A program made the translations under genes and the position numbers. The notes below the pieces were generated by a model that ran no database searches, was not told the origin of the DNA, and was given only the letters and a program-made list of their open reading frames with translations. Below, piece by piece: positions 33,434 to 42,133 of a stretch of 64,000 nt of DNA (positions are counted from its first letter, which is position 1; every line of letters begins with the position of its first letter). Source of the stretch: Halobacteriales archaeon QS_1_68_20 (GTDB taxonomy: Archaea; Halobacteriota; Halobacteria; Halobacteriales; PXRE01); NCBI GenBank assembly GCA_003021085.1, contig PXRE01000001.1:173971-237970 (forward strand), in the 5' to 3' direction.

Positions 33434-35272
33434 ATGAGCAGTCGGGTCGAGGTGAGCGTCGTCCTCCCCGCGTACGACGAGGCCGACACGCTAGAGCGGA
33501 CCGTCGAGGTAACCCTCGATACCCTCGGGGAGTTCCTCCCGGAGGGGAGTTACGAGGTCATCGTCGCGGAGGACGGTTGTACCGACCGCACTCCGGAAAT
33601 CGCCGCCAGGATGGCGGAGGCCGACGACCGCGTCGGCCACGTCCACAGCGACGAGCGTCTCGGCCGCGGCGGGGCCCTCGAGGAAGCGTTCTCCCGCGCG
33701 CGGGGAGACACCATCGCGTACTTCGACACCGACCTGGCGACGGACATGCGCCACCTCGAGGAGTTGATCGAAAGCGTCCGCTCGGGGGAGTACGACGTCG
33801 TCACCGGGTCCCGCTGGATCCCGGGCCACGAGGCCGACCGCCCGCCCAAGCGGGGGATCCCTAGCCGCGTGTACAACGGCCTCGTCAGGTTGTTCCTGCG
33901 CTCGAACCTGAAAGACCACCAGTGCGGGTTCAAGGCCTTCGACAGGGCCGTGCTGGACGACCTCCTGTCAGACGTCGAGGACGACCACTGGTTCTGGGAT
34001 ACGGAACTGCTGGTTCGCGCCCAGCGTGCCGGCTACAGCGTCCGCGAGTTCCCCGTCGACTGGACGCCGCAGGGCGACACGAAGGTCGACCTCGTGCGCG
34101 ACGTCTTCGGGATGGGGAGCCAGATCCTCCGAACCTGGTGGCAACTGTCGGTGTCGCCGCGGGTGAATCGCCGGCGGTCCATCGCGGCGGGCATCCTCCT
34201 GGTCGCGGTCGCGGTCGTGTTGATGGTCGGTGACGTTCCGCCGGTCTGGGAGGGGTACCTGCCGGTCGACGAGGTCCTCGACAGGCTGTCGAACGCGGAC
34301 GCGAGGCTGGTCGCCGCCGCGACGGTGCTGTACGTCCTCTCCTGGCCGTTACGGGGCTGGCGCTACCAGGACATCCTCTCGGAACTTGGGTACCGCGAGG
34401 ACGCCGGCTTCCTGACCGGTGCGGTGTTCATCAGCCAGACCGGTAACCTCGTCTTTCCGGCGCGGGCCGGTGACGCAATCCGGGCGTACGTGGTCAAGAC
34501 CCGCCGCGCGGTGCCGTACCCGACGGGATTTGCGTCGCTGGCCGCCGAGCGCGTCTACGACCTCCTGACTATCACCGGTCTCGCTGGCGCGGTGTTCCTC
34601 GGTCTGGCGGCGTCCGGTCGCGCGAGCGGCCTCTTCGACGCCGTGCTCACCGCCAACCGGTCGAGCGGTCGGACGGGCGTGATCGTGGCCCTCGGAATCG
34701 GTGCCGCGGCCATATTCGCCGTACTGGCCATCGTCGCCACCGCGCGTAGCGACCGCAACTACGTCCGGGCCGTCGTCACTCGACTCAGCAACGACTCCTA
34801 CGCGGACTACGTGGCGGGTGTCGTCGAACGGTTCGCCGGCGACGTCCAGCGGATCGCGGCCGACCGCGGCACGTTCGCCCGCGTCGGCCTCACCAGCGTC
34901 GCCATCTGGACCATCGACGTGCTGGTCGCCGTGCTGGTGTTCGCGGCGTTCGAGGGCGTCACCGAGGCCACCGGTCCGGTGATGGTGCTCGCGGTCGGCT
35001 TCTTCGCCGTCAGCGTCGGCAACCTGGCGAAGGTGCTGCCGCTGTCACCCGGCGGTGTCGGTCTCTACGAGGGGGCGTTCTCGCTTCTCGTCGTGGCCCT
35101 GTTGCCCGTCGGCTGGGGGACGGCGCTCGGGGCGGCCATCGTCGACCACGCCATCAAGAACGCGGTCACCGTCGGCGGCGGCGTCGTCTCGATGCTCTGG
35201 TTGAACGTCTCGCTCACCACGGCCGTCGAGGAGACCCGGAACCTCGACGAGGCCGAGGTCGGGTCCGACTAG
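33434..35272 (+). CDS. aglD: dolichol-phosphate glycosyltransferase AglD
   Basis: 612 residues from the ATG giving MSSRVEVSVVLPAYDEADTL. The GT2 domain (1 to about 240) has VAEDGCTDRTPEI and the metal-binding FDTDLATD and is of dolichol-phosphate mannose synthase type. From about 255 a multi-pass region follows with the lysyl-phosphatidylglycerol synthase/flippase-like pattern (FISQTGNLVFPARAGDAIRA, KVLPLSPGGVGLYEGAFSLL). In Haloferax, AglD adds the last mannose of the S-layer N-glycan. Length and layout agree with that. The stop shares a CTAG with the converging phosphatase gene. Confidence 0.93.
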   Translation: MSSRVEVSVVLPAYDEADTLERTVEVTLDTLGEFLPEGSYEVIVAEDGCTDRTPEIAARMAEADDRVGHVHSDERLGRGGALEEAFSRARGDTIAYFDTDLATDMRHLEELIESVRSGEYDVVTGSRWIPGHEADRPPKRGIPSRVYNGLVRLFLRSNLKDHQCGFKAFDRAVLDDLLSDVEDDHWFWDTELLVRAQRAGYSVREFPVDWTPQGDTKVDLVRDVFGMGSQILRTWWQLSVSPRVNRRRSIAAGILLVAVAVVLMVGDVPPVWEGYLPVDEVLDRLSNADARLVAAATVLYVLSWPLRGWRYQDILSELGYREDAGFLTGAVFISQTGNLVFPARAGDAIRAYVVKTRRAVPYPTGFASLAAERVYDLLTITGLAGAVFLGLAASGRASGLFDAVLTANRSSGRTGVIVALGIGAAAIFAVLAIVATARSDRNYVRAVVTRLSNDSYADYVAGVVERFAGDVQRIAADRGTFARVGLTSVAIWTIDVLVAVLVFAAFEGVTEATGPVMVLAVGFFAVSVGNLAKVLPLSPGGVGLYEGAFSLLVVALLPVGWGTALGAAIVDHAIKNAVTVGGGVVSMLWLNVSLTTAVEETRNLDEAEVGSD

Positions 35273-35784
35273 TAACAGTCGGTGACGAACGGGCCGAACG
35301 CCCCCGCGACGGCCGTCCGCAGGGCCGACTCGCGGTCGATCAAGTTCCCGGTCAGCACCCCGGCCGCGCCCTGGTTCTCCTTGACGTTCTCCAGGTCGAA
35401 GGCGTCGTCCATCACCGGGCCGAGTTCCTCGCCGTCGCGGACGCGGGCGGCGACCGAGTCGGGCAACCCGAGACTGGGGCCGGCACCGCGGCCGGTCGTC
35501 TCGCCGTCGGTGACCGCCGCCCACATGATCAGGTACAGGCCGTCGGAACCCTCGAACTCTGCGACGCCGCCCTCGATGCCGACGCCGAGGTCGTAGTTTC
35601 CTGCACCCAGCGCACGCTCGGCGCGGTTCCGTGCCCCTTCGATAGTCTCGGCGTGACCGACGGGTTGCTCGCCGACGCCCGAGTCGACGGCTTCGGCCTC
35701 GACGGACCCGCCGGGGAACGACTCGAACGCGGCCTCGGTCGCCGCCCGCTTCACGGGGTTGGTGCTCCCGACCGCGACGCGCAT
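35269..35784 (-). CDS. inosine/xanthosine triphosphatase (YjjX family)
   Basis: 171 residues from the ATG giving MRVAVGSTNPVKRAATEAAF. Removes damaged purine nucleotides (ITP, XTP) by cleaving off phosphate. Signatures: GSTNPVKRAA, TIEGARNRAERALGAGNYDL, VGIEGGVAE and LTGNLIDRESALRTAV. The upstream frame extension is basic and not part of the protein. A TATA-like CGGTTTAAGTCG about 70 bases upstream suggests a short leader. Confidence 0.92.
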   Translation of the reverse strand: MRVAVGSTNPVKRAATEAAFESFPGGSVEAEAVDSGVGEQPVGHAETIEGARNRAERALGAGNYDLGVGIEGGVAEFEGSDGLYLIMWAAVTDGETTGRGAGPSLGLPDSVAARVRDGEELGPVMDDAFDLENVKENQGAAGVLTGNLIDRESALRTAVAGAFGPFVTDCY

Positions 35785-35925
35785 ACCGACGGACGAACGC
35801 CGGGGGACTTGTCCTTTTCGTGGCAACGGCTCCCTTGACAACCGCACACACGACTTAAACCGATGTTGCTGCCCACCTCAGAACCTCGTTTTGGAACATT
35901 CTGGCCGGTCGACGGTTCCGATAGG

Positions 35926-35940
35926 GAAAATTTTAAATGA
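35926..35940 (+). promoter_or_regulatory. core promoter of tfb
   Basis: AAAATTTTAAATGAC is a purine-rich element followed by a strong TATA box about 90 bases before the tfb start, so this message would have a leader of about 60-65 bases. The nearest clear TATA alternative closer to the start was not found. Confidence 0.45.
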
Positions 35941-36025
35941 CTTTCGAGATAACGTCGGGTCAAGGACCGCTTCGGGGTTTTGGGATCTTCCTTCCCGGAG
36001 CTTCCACAGCAGGGGATTGTGACAA

Positions 36026-36988
36026 ATGACGGACGTAAGCACACGGCATCGACAGCACGTATCGGACGAAGAAACCGAGAGGACCGACGAGCAAAACGAG
36101 TGCCCGGAGTGTGGCGGGTCGCTGGTCACCCACGAGGAGGACGGCGAGACCGTCTGCCGGGAGTGCGGCCTCGTCGTCGAACAGGACGGCATCGACCGCG
36201 GGCCGGAGTGGCGCGCGTTCGACGCCAAGGAGAAAGACGAGAAGAGCCGCGTCGGCGCCCCCACGACGAACACGATGCACGACAAGGGGCTGTCGACCAA
36301 CATCGACTGGCGGGACAAGGACGCCTACGGCAACACGTTGTCGTCCAGCCAGCGCAAGAAGATGCAGCGCCTCCGGAAGTGGAACGAGCGCTTCCGTACC
36401 CGTGACTCCCGCGAGCGCAACCTCAAGCAGGCGCTGGGCGAGATCGACCGCATGGCTTCCGCGCTGGGCCTCCCCCAGAACGTCCGGGAGACGGCGTCGG
36501 TCATCTACCGCCGCGCGCTCAACGAGGACCTCCTGCCGGGCCGCTCCATCGAGGGTGTCTCGACCGCGTGCGTCTACGCCGCTGCCCGTCAGGCCGGCAT
36601 GCCCCGGAGTCTCGACGAGATCGCGGACGTCAGCCGGGTCGAGAAGAGCGAGATCGCCCGCACGTACCGGTACGTGGTCCGCGAACTCGGCCTGGAGGTC
36701 AAGCCCGCCGACCCCGAGAGCTACGTCCCGCGGTTCGCCTCCGGTCTCGACCTCAGCGAGGAGTCCGAACAGCGCGCCCGCGAACTGCTCCGTAACGCGA
36801 AGGAAAAGGGCGTCCACAGCGGCAAGTCCCCGGTCGGCCTCGCGGCCGCCGCCGTCTACGCCGCCTCGCTGTTGACCAACGAGAAGACCACGCAGGCGGC
36901 CGTCTCGGAGGTCGCCGACATCTCCGAGGTTACCATCCGGAACCGCTACCACGAACTGCTGGAGGCCGAGGAAGGCCTCGTGGTGTAG
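36026..36988 (+). CDS. tfb: transcription initiation factor TFB
   Basis: 320 residues. Recruits RNA polymerase to TBP-bound promoters. The N-terminal zinc ribbon has CPECGG and CRECGL (about 26-46). The B-reader/linker has GPEWRAFDAKEKDEKSRVGA and the GLSTNIDWRDKDAYG region. Two cyclin folds follow (LKQALGEIDRMASALGLPQN and LLRNAKEKGVHSGKSPVGLA). The recognition helix in VSEVADISEVTIRNRYHELL binds the BRE. Haloarchaea carry several TFBs; which one this is cannot be told here. Confidence 0.97.
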   Translation: MTDVSTRHRQHVSDEETERTDEQNECPECGGSLVTHEEDGETVCRECGLVVEQDGIDRGPEWRAFDAKEKDEKSRVGAPTTNTMHDKGLSTNIDWRDKDAYGNTLSSSQRKKMQRLRKWNERFRTRDSRERNLKQALGEIDRMASALGLPQNVRETASVIYRRALNEDLLPGRSIEGVSTACVYAAARQAGMPRSLDEIADVSRVEKSEIARTYRYVVRELGLEVKPADPESYVPRFASGLDLSEESEQRARELLRNAKEKGVHSGKSPVGLAAAAVYAASLLTNEKTTQAAVSEVADISEVTIRNRYHELLEAEEGLVV

Positions 36989-37055
36989 ACGGTCGAATCC
37001 TTGTGAGAGTAGCCGTTTGATTTTTCCTGTGGGGTAGTGAACGGACCGTCCCGAA

Positions 37056-37826
37056 ATGGCGGCTCTCGAAACGCTGTCGATCACCGTGGAGACGCTGCGC
37101 CGGGAGCGGATGTTGCTGCTCGGCGGTTTCACGGTCGCGGCCATCGGGGGACTCGTTTCGTTGCGTGACGTACTCGGCGTCCCCACGGTCGCAGCTACGG
37201 GGGCTGGCGTCGTCGCCACGCCGTTTCTGCTCGGCGGACTGCTCGGTATGGCCGAGGGTTCCCTCTCCGATGGGGCTGAGCTCGAGGAGTTCGTCGACCG
37301 CGGACGGGTCCACTACGTCGATCTCCTCGTCGGCTGGATCGGCTTCATGCTCGTCGTGGCCGTCGGCGCGGCCGTGGGAACGCTGTTCGTCAGGCTGGGC
37401 ACGTACGGACTGGGTCCGTTCGGCGTCTTCTTCCTCGGGCTGCTCGGATTGCTCCTGATGGTCGGAACGCCGGTGGCGCTGCAGTTCTTCGACGTCGGCA
37501 TCGTCGTCGGAGGCCGGAGCGCCGTCGACTCGCTCGTCCAGAGCGGCCGACTGGCCTGGGAGAATCTCGGGAGCGTCGTGGGGTTCTCCCTCGTCTACGG
37601 AGGCATCGTCCTCGCGGCCACCATCCCCGGGTCCGTCCTCCACGTTCGTGCCGTCGAATCGACCGCTTCCGGGCCCGTCGTCGTCTCCGAACCGTATCTC
37701 TGGGCCTCCGTCGTGACGACGGTCGTGCTGGGGTCGGTGGCGCACGCGCTCTCGTTCACCGACAAGGTCGCCTATTCCCAGCAACTCTACGAGGACGTCC
37801 CGGCCACCGATTCAACAGGTGTGTGA
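37056..37826 (+). CDS. multi-pass membrane protein, haloarchaeal, unknown
   Basis: 256 residues with about six hydrophobic segments (LLLGGFTVAAIGGLVSL, TPFLLGGLLGMAEGSL, WIGFMLVVAVGAAVGTLF, GVFFLGLLGLLLMVG, VVGFSLVYGGIVLAATIPG, YLWASVVTTVVLGSVAHAL). No catalytic motif. It resembles the group of haloarchaeal integral membrane proteins with a glycerophosphodiester-phosphodiesterase-like membrane domain, but I cannot place it firmly. Confidence 0.7.
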   Translation: MAALETLSITVETLRRERMLLLGGFTVAAIGGLVSLRDVLGVPTVAATGAGVVATPFLLGGLLGMAEGSLSDGAELEEFVDRGRVHYVDLLVGWIGFMLVVAVGAAVGTLFVRLGTYGLGPFGVFFLGLLGLLLMVGTPVALQFFDVGIVVGGRSAVDSLVQSGRLAWENLGSVVGFSLVYGGIVLAATIPGSVLHVRAVESTASGPVVVSEPYLWASVVTTVVLGSVAHALSFTDKVAYSQQLYEDVPATDSTGV

Positions 37827-37938
37827 CGTCGGTCTGCCGGACCACCGATATCCGCCCCACGGCGCAGTCGACAGCGAGGTGATTCGGGCCGCTGGATTTC
37901 CCAAAGAACCTTACAACGGACGTTCTCGGAACACACGG

Positions 37939-38964
37939 ATGCAGACGACCCACGAGGTCCACGTCGGCGACGCCCGCTCGATGGAGGCGGTCGACGACGA
38001 GTCGGTACAGCTGGTGGTCACGTCGCCGCCGTACCCAATGGTGGAGATGTGGGACGACCTGTTCGCCGGTCTGGACCCGACGGTCGGGGACCTGCTGGAC
38101 GCCGGCGCGGACCAGCAGGCGTTCGAGCGGATGCACGACCTGCTGGCCCCCGTCTGGGACGAACTCGCGCGCGTGCTGGCGCCCGGCGGCATCGCGTGCA
38201 TCAACGTCGGGGACGCCAACCGCCGGGTGGACGACGAGTTCCGCCTGTACCCGAACCACGCCGTCCTCCAGCGGCGACTGGCCGAGCGGGGCCTCCGGCC
38301 GCTCCCGGACCTGCTGTGGCGCAAGCCTTCCAACAAGCCCTCGAAGTTCATGGGATCGGGAATGGTACCGCCGAACGCCTACGTCGCCCACGAACACGAG
38401 TACGTGCTGCCCTTCCGGAAGGGCGACCTCCGTTCGCTCGCGGCCGGCGCGGACCGGCGCTACGAGGCGGCGTACTTCTGGGAGGAGCGCAACGACTGGT
38501 TCTCGGACCTCTGGGAGGACGTCCAGGGCGTCGACCAGGCGCTCCCCGACGAGGAGCTCCGGGAGCGCTCGGGCGCGTTCCCCGTCGAAGTTCCCTACCG
38601 ACTGATCTGCATGTTCTCGGTGTACGGCGACACCGTGCTGGATCCCTTCTGGGGGACCGGCACCACCTCGCTGGCGGCGATGCTCGCCGGCCGCTCGTCG
38701 GTCGGGTACGAACTCGACCGGGAGTTCTCCGGCGTCTTCGGGGAGCGCGTCGACCGAGTTCCCGACCTCTCGCGTGAGGTGATCGAGCGCCGACTGGCGG
38801 ACCACCGCGCGTTCGTCGAGGACCACGACGGCGAACTGGGCTACGACGCCGAGTACTACGGCTTCCCCGTCAAGACGAAACAGGAGCGGGAGATCCGGTT
38901 CTACGCCGTGGATGGCGTCGAGGGGTCCGACGGCCGGTACGTCGCACGGCACTTGCCGTATTAA
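37939..38964 (+). CDS. zim: orphan beta-class DNA methyltransferase, probably CTAG-specific N4-cytosine (Zim-like)
   Basis: 341 residues from the ATG giving MQTTHEVHVGDARSMEAVDD; a TATA-like CTTACAAC lies about 28 bases upstream, so the message is leaderless. The catalytic motif TSPPYPM comes before the S-adenosylmethionine motif (DPFWGTGTTSLAAMLAGRSS), the beta-class order. SPPY is typical of N4-cytosine enzymes. No restriction endonuclease gene is adjacent. Haloarchaea share a conserved orphan CTAG methylase of this size and start sequence, and I assign it on that basis. CTAG specificity cannot be read from the sequence. Confidence 0.85.
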   Translation: MQTTHEVHVGDARSMEAVDDESVQLVVTSPPYPMVEMWDDLFAGLDPTVGDLLDAGADQQAFERMHDLLAPVWDELARVLAPGGIACINVGDANRRVDDEFRLYPNHAVLQRRLAERGLRPLPDLLWRKPSNKPSKFMGSGMVPPNAYVAHEHEYVLPFRKGDLRSLAAGADRRYEAAYFWEERNDWFSDLWEDVQGVDQALPDEELRERSGAFPVEVPYRLICMFSVYGDTVLDPFWGTGTTSLAAMLAGRSSVGYELDREFSGVFGERVDRVPDLSREVIERRLADHRAFVEDHDGELGYDAEYYGFPVKTKQEREIRFYAVDGVEGSDGRYVARHLPY

Positions 38965-38993
38965 GGTTATCCAAGGGTAGAGGGGCAGAATAA

Positions 38994-39899
38994 AACAGTC
39001 GTAAGGTGCTGAAATCGGCTTTCATAACATCTAGCATTACATCGGGCATTGGTGCTAGTTCGATCTCGGTAATTGGGAAGCCATCATTTAAAGAGGTGAA
39101 AATTATCACGGTAAGAGAGGGTGAGGACATTCGTGACACCTCAATTGTTCCTAAAAAATGGTATGATGAAGTAGTCAAATCTAGGAAAGCTTATGAGAAA
39201 TTAATAAAAATATATGACGGAAGTGCTGTAGTTAAGTCAATTGGACGTTCGGTGAAACGAGACAAGACTATCGGTGGATATTCACGACCTTGTCTCCAAG
39301 TGTACCTTGATGATTTTGATTCTGGGTTAAATATACCTAATGAATTATATGATATAGATATTCAAGAATCTCGCCACGAAGAGGGGCAATTAGATTGCGA
39401 AGAAGATTATCATCGTACTACTGACCCTCTAAAGGGAGGATTAGCTGGGGGTGGTGATGAAAGTGGCTTTCTTTAGCCTGGGACATCGCTATTGTCCGAC
39501 AAACTGATAATATAGATGTAAGCGGATATGATAATTGGATCGCGAATGAAGTCTGGGGCCCCATCTCTGGTCACGCAACACAAGATGGTGTTGATGAGCT
39601 AATATCGACAGAAGAGACCGTATATAAAAGAGGGAAAAGAACACGTCTTACTGAGGGTATTGTTCATGAGATTACTAATGGTAGCACGTCCCGTGCCCCC
39701 GATAATTATAATTATGTTCGAATAAGTAATAACCGAGAATTCGGTGATTCCGGCGGCCCATATTATGTTCGAAGAACAACACCAACTGGCGAACGTTATC
39801 TAGCGATGGTTGGTATCCACCATGGTTCCGGTGGATGGGGTGGTTCTAAAGGTTGTTCCGCTTATGAGATCCATGATTGGAGTGGTCTAACCTTTTCGT
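38994..39899 (+). pseudogene. trypsin-like (S1) serine protease pseudogene
   Basis: An A+T-rich gene in two frames. Part one (to 39476) begins NSRKVLKSAFITSSITSG, a truncated Tat-like signal whose start codon position is TAA. It ends in TAG after GGLAGGGDESGFL. Part two continues in another frame with LAWDIAIVRQ (catalytic Asp), then FGDSGGPYYV (catalytic Ser) and a C-terminus GWGGSKGCSAYEIHDWSGLT. The segment that should carry the catalytic His is absent, so an internal deletion with frameshift has removed it. The start loss and the deletion make an active protease unlikely. A GTG at 39006 could still start part one. The composition differs sharply from the neighbours, suggesting import. Confidence 0.8.
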
Positions 39900-40774
39900 A
39901 GTTCGAACTCTACAATAAAGGCATGATAAGCGAACGTTGACCCGTCGATCACATCTATCGAGTAACCTGGTGGGTGCCCCAGTGTCGTATACACGACTTT
40001 CTCGATATCTTGCGAAAAGAAGGGTAACGTATTTCTTATTCCTTCTTGGCGAAGTCCCCACTCCGGCACGAGAGGAAGTGCATCGTCGTGAGATCCCCGT
40101 CGTCGGGCAGTAAGCTCGTACTCTTTGCCAACATCTGGTGAAGGATCATTGTACGTCACCCTCATTGTTTCTCCTTCTTGCTCCACCTCAACAAATGGAG
40201 TTGCCGTGAGGCTGACATTTTCACCTTCTAATTGGAAGGGGGTCACGGCAGCGAATCGGGAGTTATCACTACCAAATGAGCCGACTATGGAGAATGTATA
40301 CGTTCCCGATCCAACTCCCGCCAACGAAAATGATGAGTCCGCACTCGGTGACAGTTTTTCAGGCAACTGATCAAGCTGATCGTTATCCACGACTGCTTCC
40401 CAAGTATGTGTCTCACCTCCGTTAAGATAGTGTAATTCATCCATATATTCGAAAACACCGAGGTTCCACCAGCGACCCTCAACGTACTTATGTAATCGCC
40501 AGTGGTAGAAATTTGTCTGGAATCGATCATTACCATGATTGGCTACTTCAAACGTAATATTTGCCCCAGGTAATTCCGCAGTGGATGGGTCAACGGTCAC
40601 GAGAATAGATCCTCCTCCGGAAGCAGGATACCGAACCTCGTTAACATCTGGGAACGTAGGTGGTTCCCTGGCATCCTTGGGGGGCTCTGGCTGAGTTGGA
40701 GTTGATGATTCACCAACCGAAAGACATCCTGCTACCGCTGTCGGAATTGCTGTCAGGAACAACCGTCTATCCAT
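39887..40774 (-). CDS. A+T-rich lipoprotein, function unknown
   Basis: 295 residues from the ATG giving MDRRLFLTAIPTAVAGCLSV, a signal with Arg pair and lipobox Cys. Then comes a Thr/Pro/Glu spacer and a beta-rich body: NITFEVANHGNDRFQTNFYH looks like an immunoglobulin-like or intracellular proteinase inhibitor-type domain, with SFSLAGVGSGTYTFSIVGSF following. The codon composition is much richer in A+T than the flanks and equals that of the adjacent protease pseudogene, whose 3' end it overlaps by 13 bases. The two probably arrived together. An inhibitor function toward the protease is a guess from pairing and fold impression only. Confidence 0.7.
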   Translation of the reverse strand: MDRRLFLTAIPTAVAGCLSVGESSTPTQPEPPKDAREPPTFPDVNEVRYPASGGGSILVTVDPSTAELPGANITFEVANHGNDRFQTNFYHWRLHKYVEGRWWNLGVFEYMDELHYLNGGETHTWEAVVDNDQLDQLPEKLSPSADSSFSLAGVGSGTYTFSIVGSFGSDNSRFAAVTPFQLEGENVSLTATPFVEVEQEGETMRVTYNDPSPDVGKEYELTARRRGSHDDALPLVPEWGLRQEGIRNTLPFFSQDIEKVVYTTLGHPPGYSIDVIDGSTFAYHAFIVEFELRKG

Positions 40775-40909
40775 GAATTGATTCTGTGTATCGTTGTATG
40801 AATTCTTTGTGGATATTATTGAATTACTCACACTATTTTGGACTACTTTTGAGACTAGGAGTAAGAATAGCCAAAGACGATTTAAGTCGCCGAGTGGAGA
40901 ACGCCGACC

Positions 40910-41008
40910 ATGGACTTCGGGGAGTTCGTGCTGGCGGCCAGCACCGCCGACCTGGCCGACGAACCCGCGGCCCGCGAGCACGCCGACGCCGTCGAGTTCC
41001 GGATGGAC
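40910..41008 (+). pseudogene. exact 99-base copy of the aroD 5' end
   Basis: The first 33 codons of aroD ([20 protein letters not shown]...) stand here letter for letter as at 43073-43171. The identity starts at the ATG and stops after GGATGGAC. After that the frame runs into unrelated sequence and ends within about ten codons. A TATA-like ATTTAAG 28 bases before the ATG suggests that this was once a real start. I read it as the original aroD 5' end, cut off by an insertion. Confidence 0.85.
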
Positions 41009-41203
41009 TGTACTCCGTGCGAGTATTTGAGGAGACGGCACTAGCCCCGAGTCATTTACGAGGGATTTCCCGGCGAGGCGAGCGTGGGGGTATTCGAGGG
41101 TCGGAGCCGCGAGTCGGCAGCCGGCGATCCACGGCCGTCCCCCTTCGGTCGATCTGCCGTCCTCGGCCCGAAAACATACGTCGGTTCCGACGACAGCAGG
41201 ACC
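41009..41203. other. non-coding spacer at the left edge of the inserted segment
   Basis: No gene seen. It runs from the break in the aroD copy to the receiver/GAF gene. Near its right end CCGAAAACATACG lies 28 bases before the GTG at 41204 and could be the TATA element of that gene. Confidence 0.5.
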
Positions 41204-42133
41204 GTGACGAACACCTGTATTCTCTACGCCGATCCCGACGGGACCGACCGCGAGGAGGTAATCGAAGGCCTCCGGGCGGACCTGTCCGATCTCGACCCCA
41301 CGTTCGTCGCCAGCGGGTCGCTCGCCGACGCCGAGTCGGTCCTCGAGGATCGATCCGTCGACTGCGTCGTCACCGAGTACGACCTCGGCGACGGGCTGGG
41401 GATTGAACTCATCAACCACGCGCGGATGCACCAGCCGGACACGGGCGGAGTCCTCTTCTCGGCGGTCGGCTACGACGAACTCGACACGGCCATCTTCCAG
41501 GCACCGGTCACCGAGTACCTGGACAAGGACTCGCCCCGTGCCGTCACGCGGCTGGCGGAACTGGTCCGCCTGACGATCACCCGGCGCACCCAGATCTCCT
41601 ATCCGCTTCCGGAGGGAGAGACCCAACGGCTCGAAGCGCTCGGCTCGTACGACTTCGACGCGGAGGGACTCCAGCGATCACTCGACCGGATCACCGAACT
41701 CGCGGCCCGTCACCTCGACGCCTCGAACGCGGTGGTGAACCTGATCGAGAAACACCGCCAGCGGTTCCTCGCCACCGACGACCCGTCGGCGGCCTGGGAC
41801 GCGACGTCGCGGGCGGACTCGGTCTGTACGTTCACGATCCTGGACGCCGACCGGGTCCTGACCGTCGAGGACGTGACCGACGATCCGCGGTTCGAGACCA
41901 ACGACCGACTCCTCGGCGAGGGAATCCGGTCCTACGTGGGTGCGCCCCTGGTCACGTCGGCCGGCCACGTGATCGGGACGGTGTTCGCCTGGTCCGAGCG
42001 TCCCAGGTCCTTCGACCGGGCAGACGAGACGTACGTGCGGGTCCTGGCCGAGGTCACGATGGACTTGATCGAGTGCCACGTCCGGCCCGACGAGCGGGGA
42101 GTCGCTCCCACGGACGGGGAGGGAGGGCCATGA
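41204..42133 (+). CDS. receiver-like domain plus GAF domain signalling protein
   Basis: 309 residues from the GTG giving MTNTCILYADPDGTDREEVI; the frame is open upstream, but the TATA spacing favours this start. Residues 1-125 are a CheY-like receiver in which the acceptor position reads Glu (VVTEYDLGDG in place of the usual LLDLxLPDG), so it is probably not phosphorylated. Residues about 150-295 form a GAF domain (LDRITELAARHLDASNAVVN, DPRFETNDRLLGEGIRSYVG) that may bind a small ligand. There is no output domain. The stop overlaps the next start (ATGA), so the two proteins are likely partners. Confidence 0.82.
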   Translation: MTNTCILYADPDGTDREEVIEGLRADLSDLDPTFVASGSLADAESVLEDRSVDCVVTEYDLGDGLGIELINHARMHQPDTGGVLFSAVGYDELDTAIFQAPVTEYLDKDSPRAVTRLAELVRLTITRRTQISYPLPEGETQRLEALGSYDFDAEGLQRSLDRITELAARHLDASNAVVNLIEKHRQRFLATDDPSAAWDATSRADSVCTFTILDADRVLTVEDVTDDPRFETNDRLLGEGIRSYVGAPLVTSAGHVIGTVFAWSERPRSFDRADETYVRVLAEVTMDLIECHVRPDERGVAPTDGEGGP

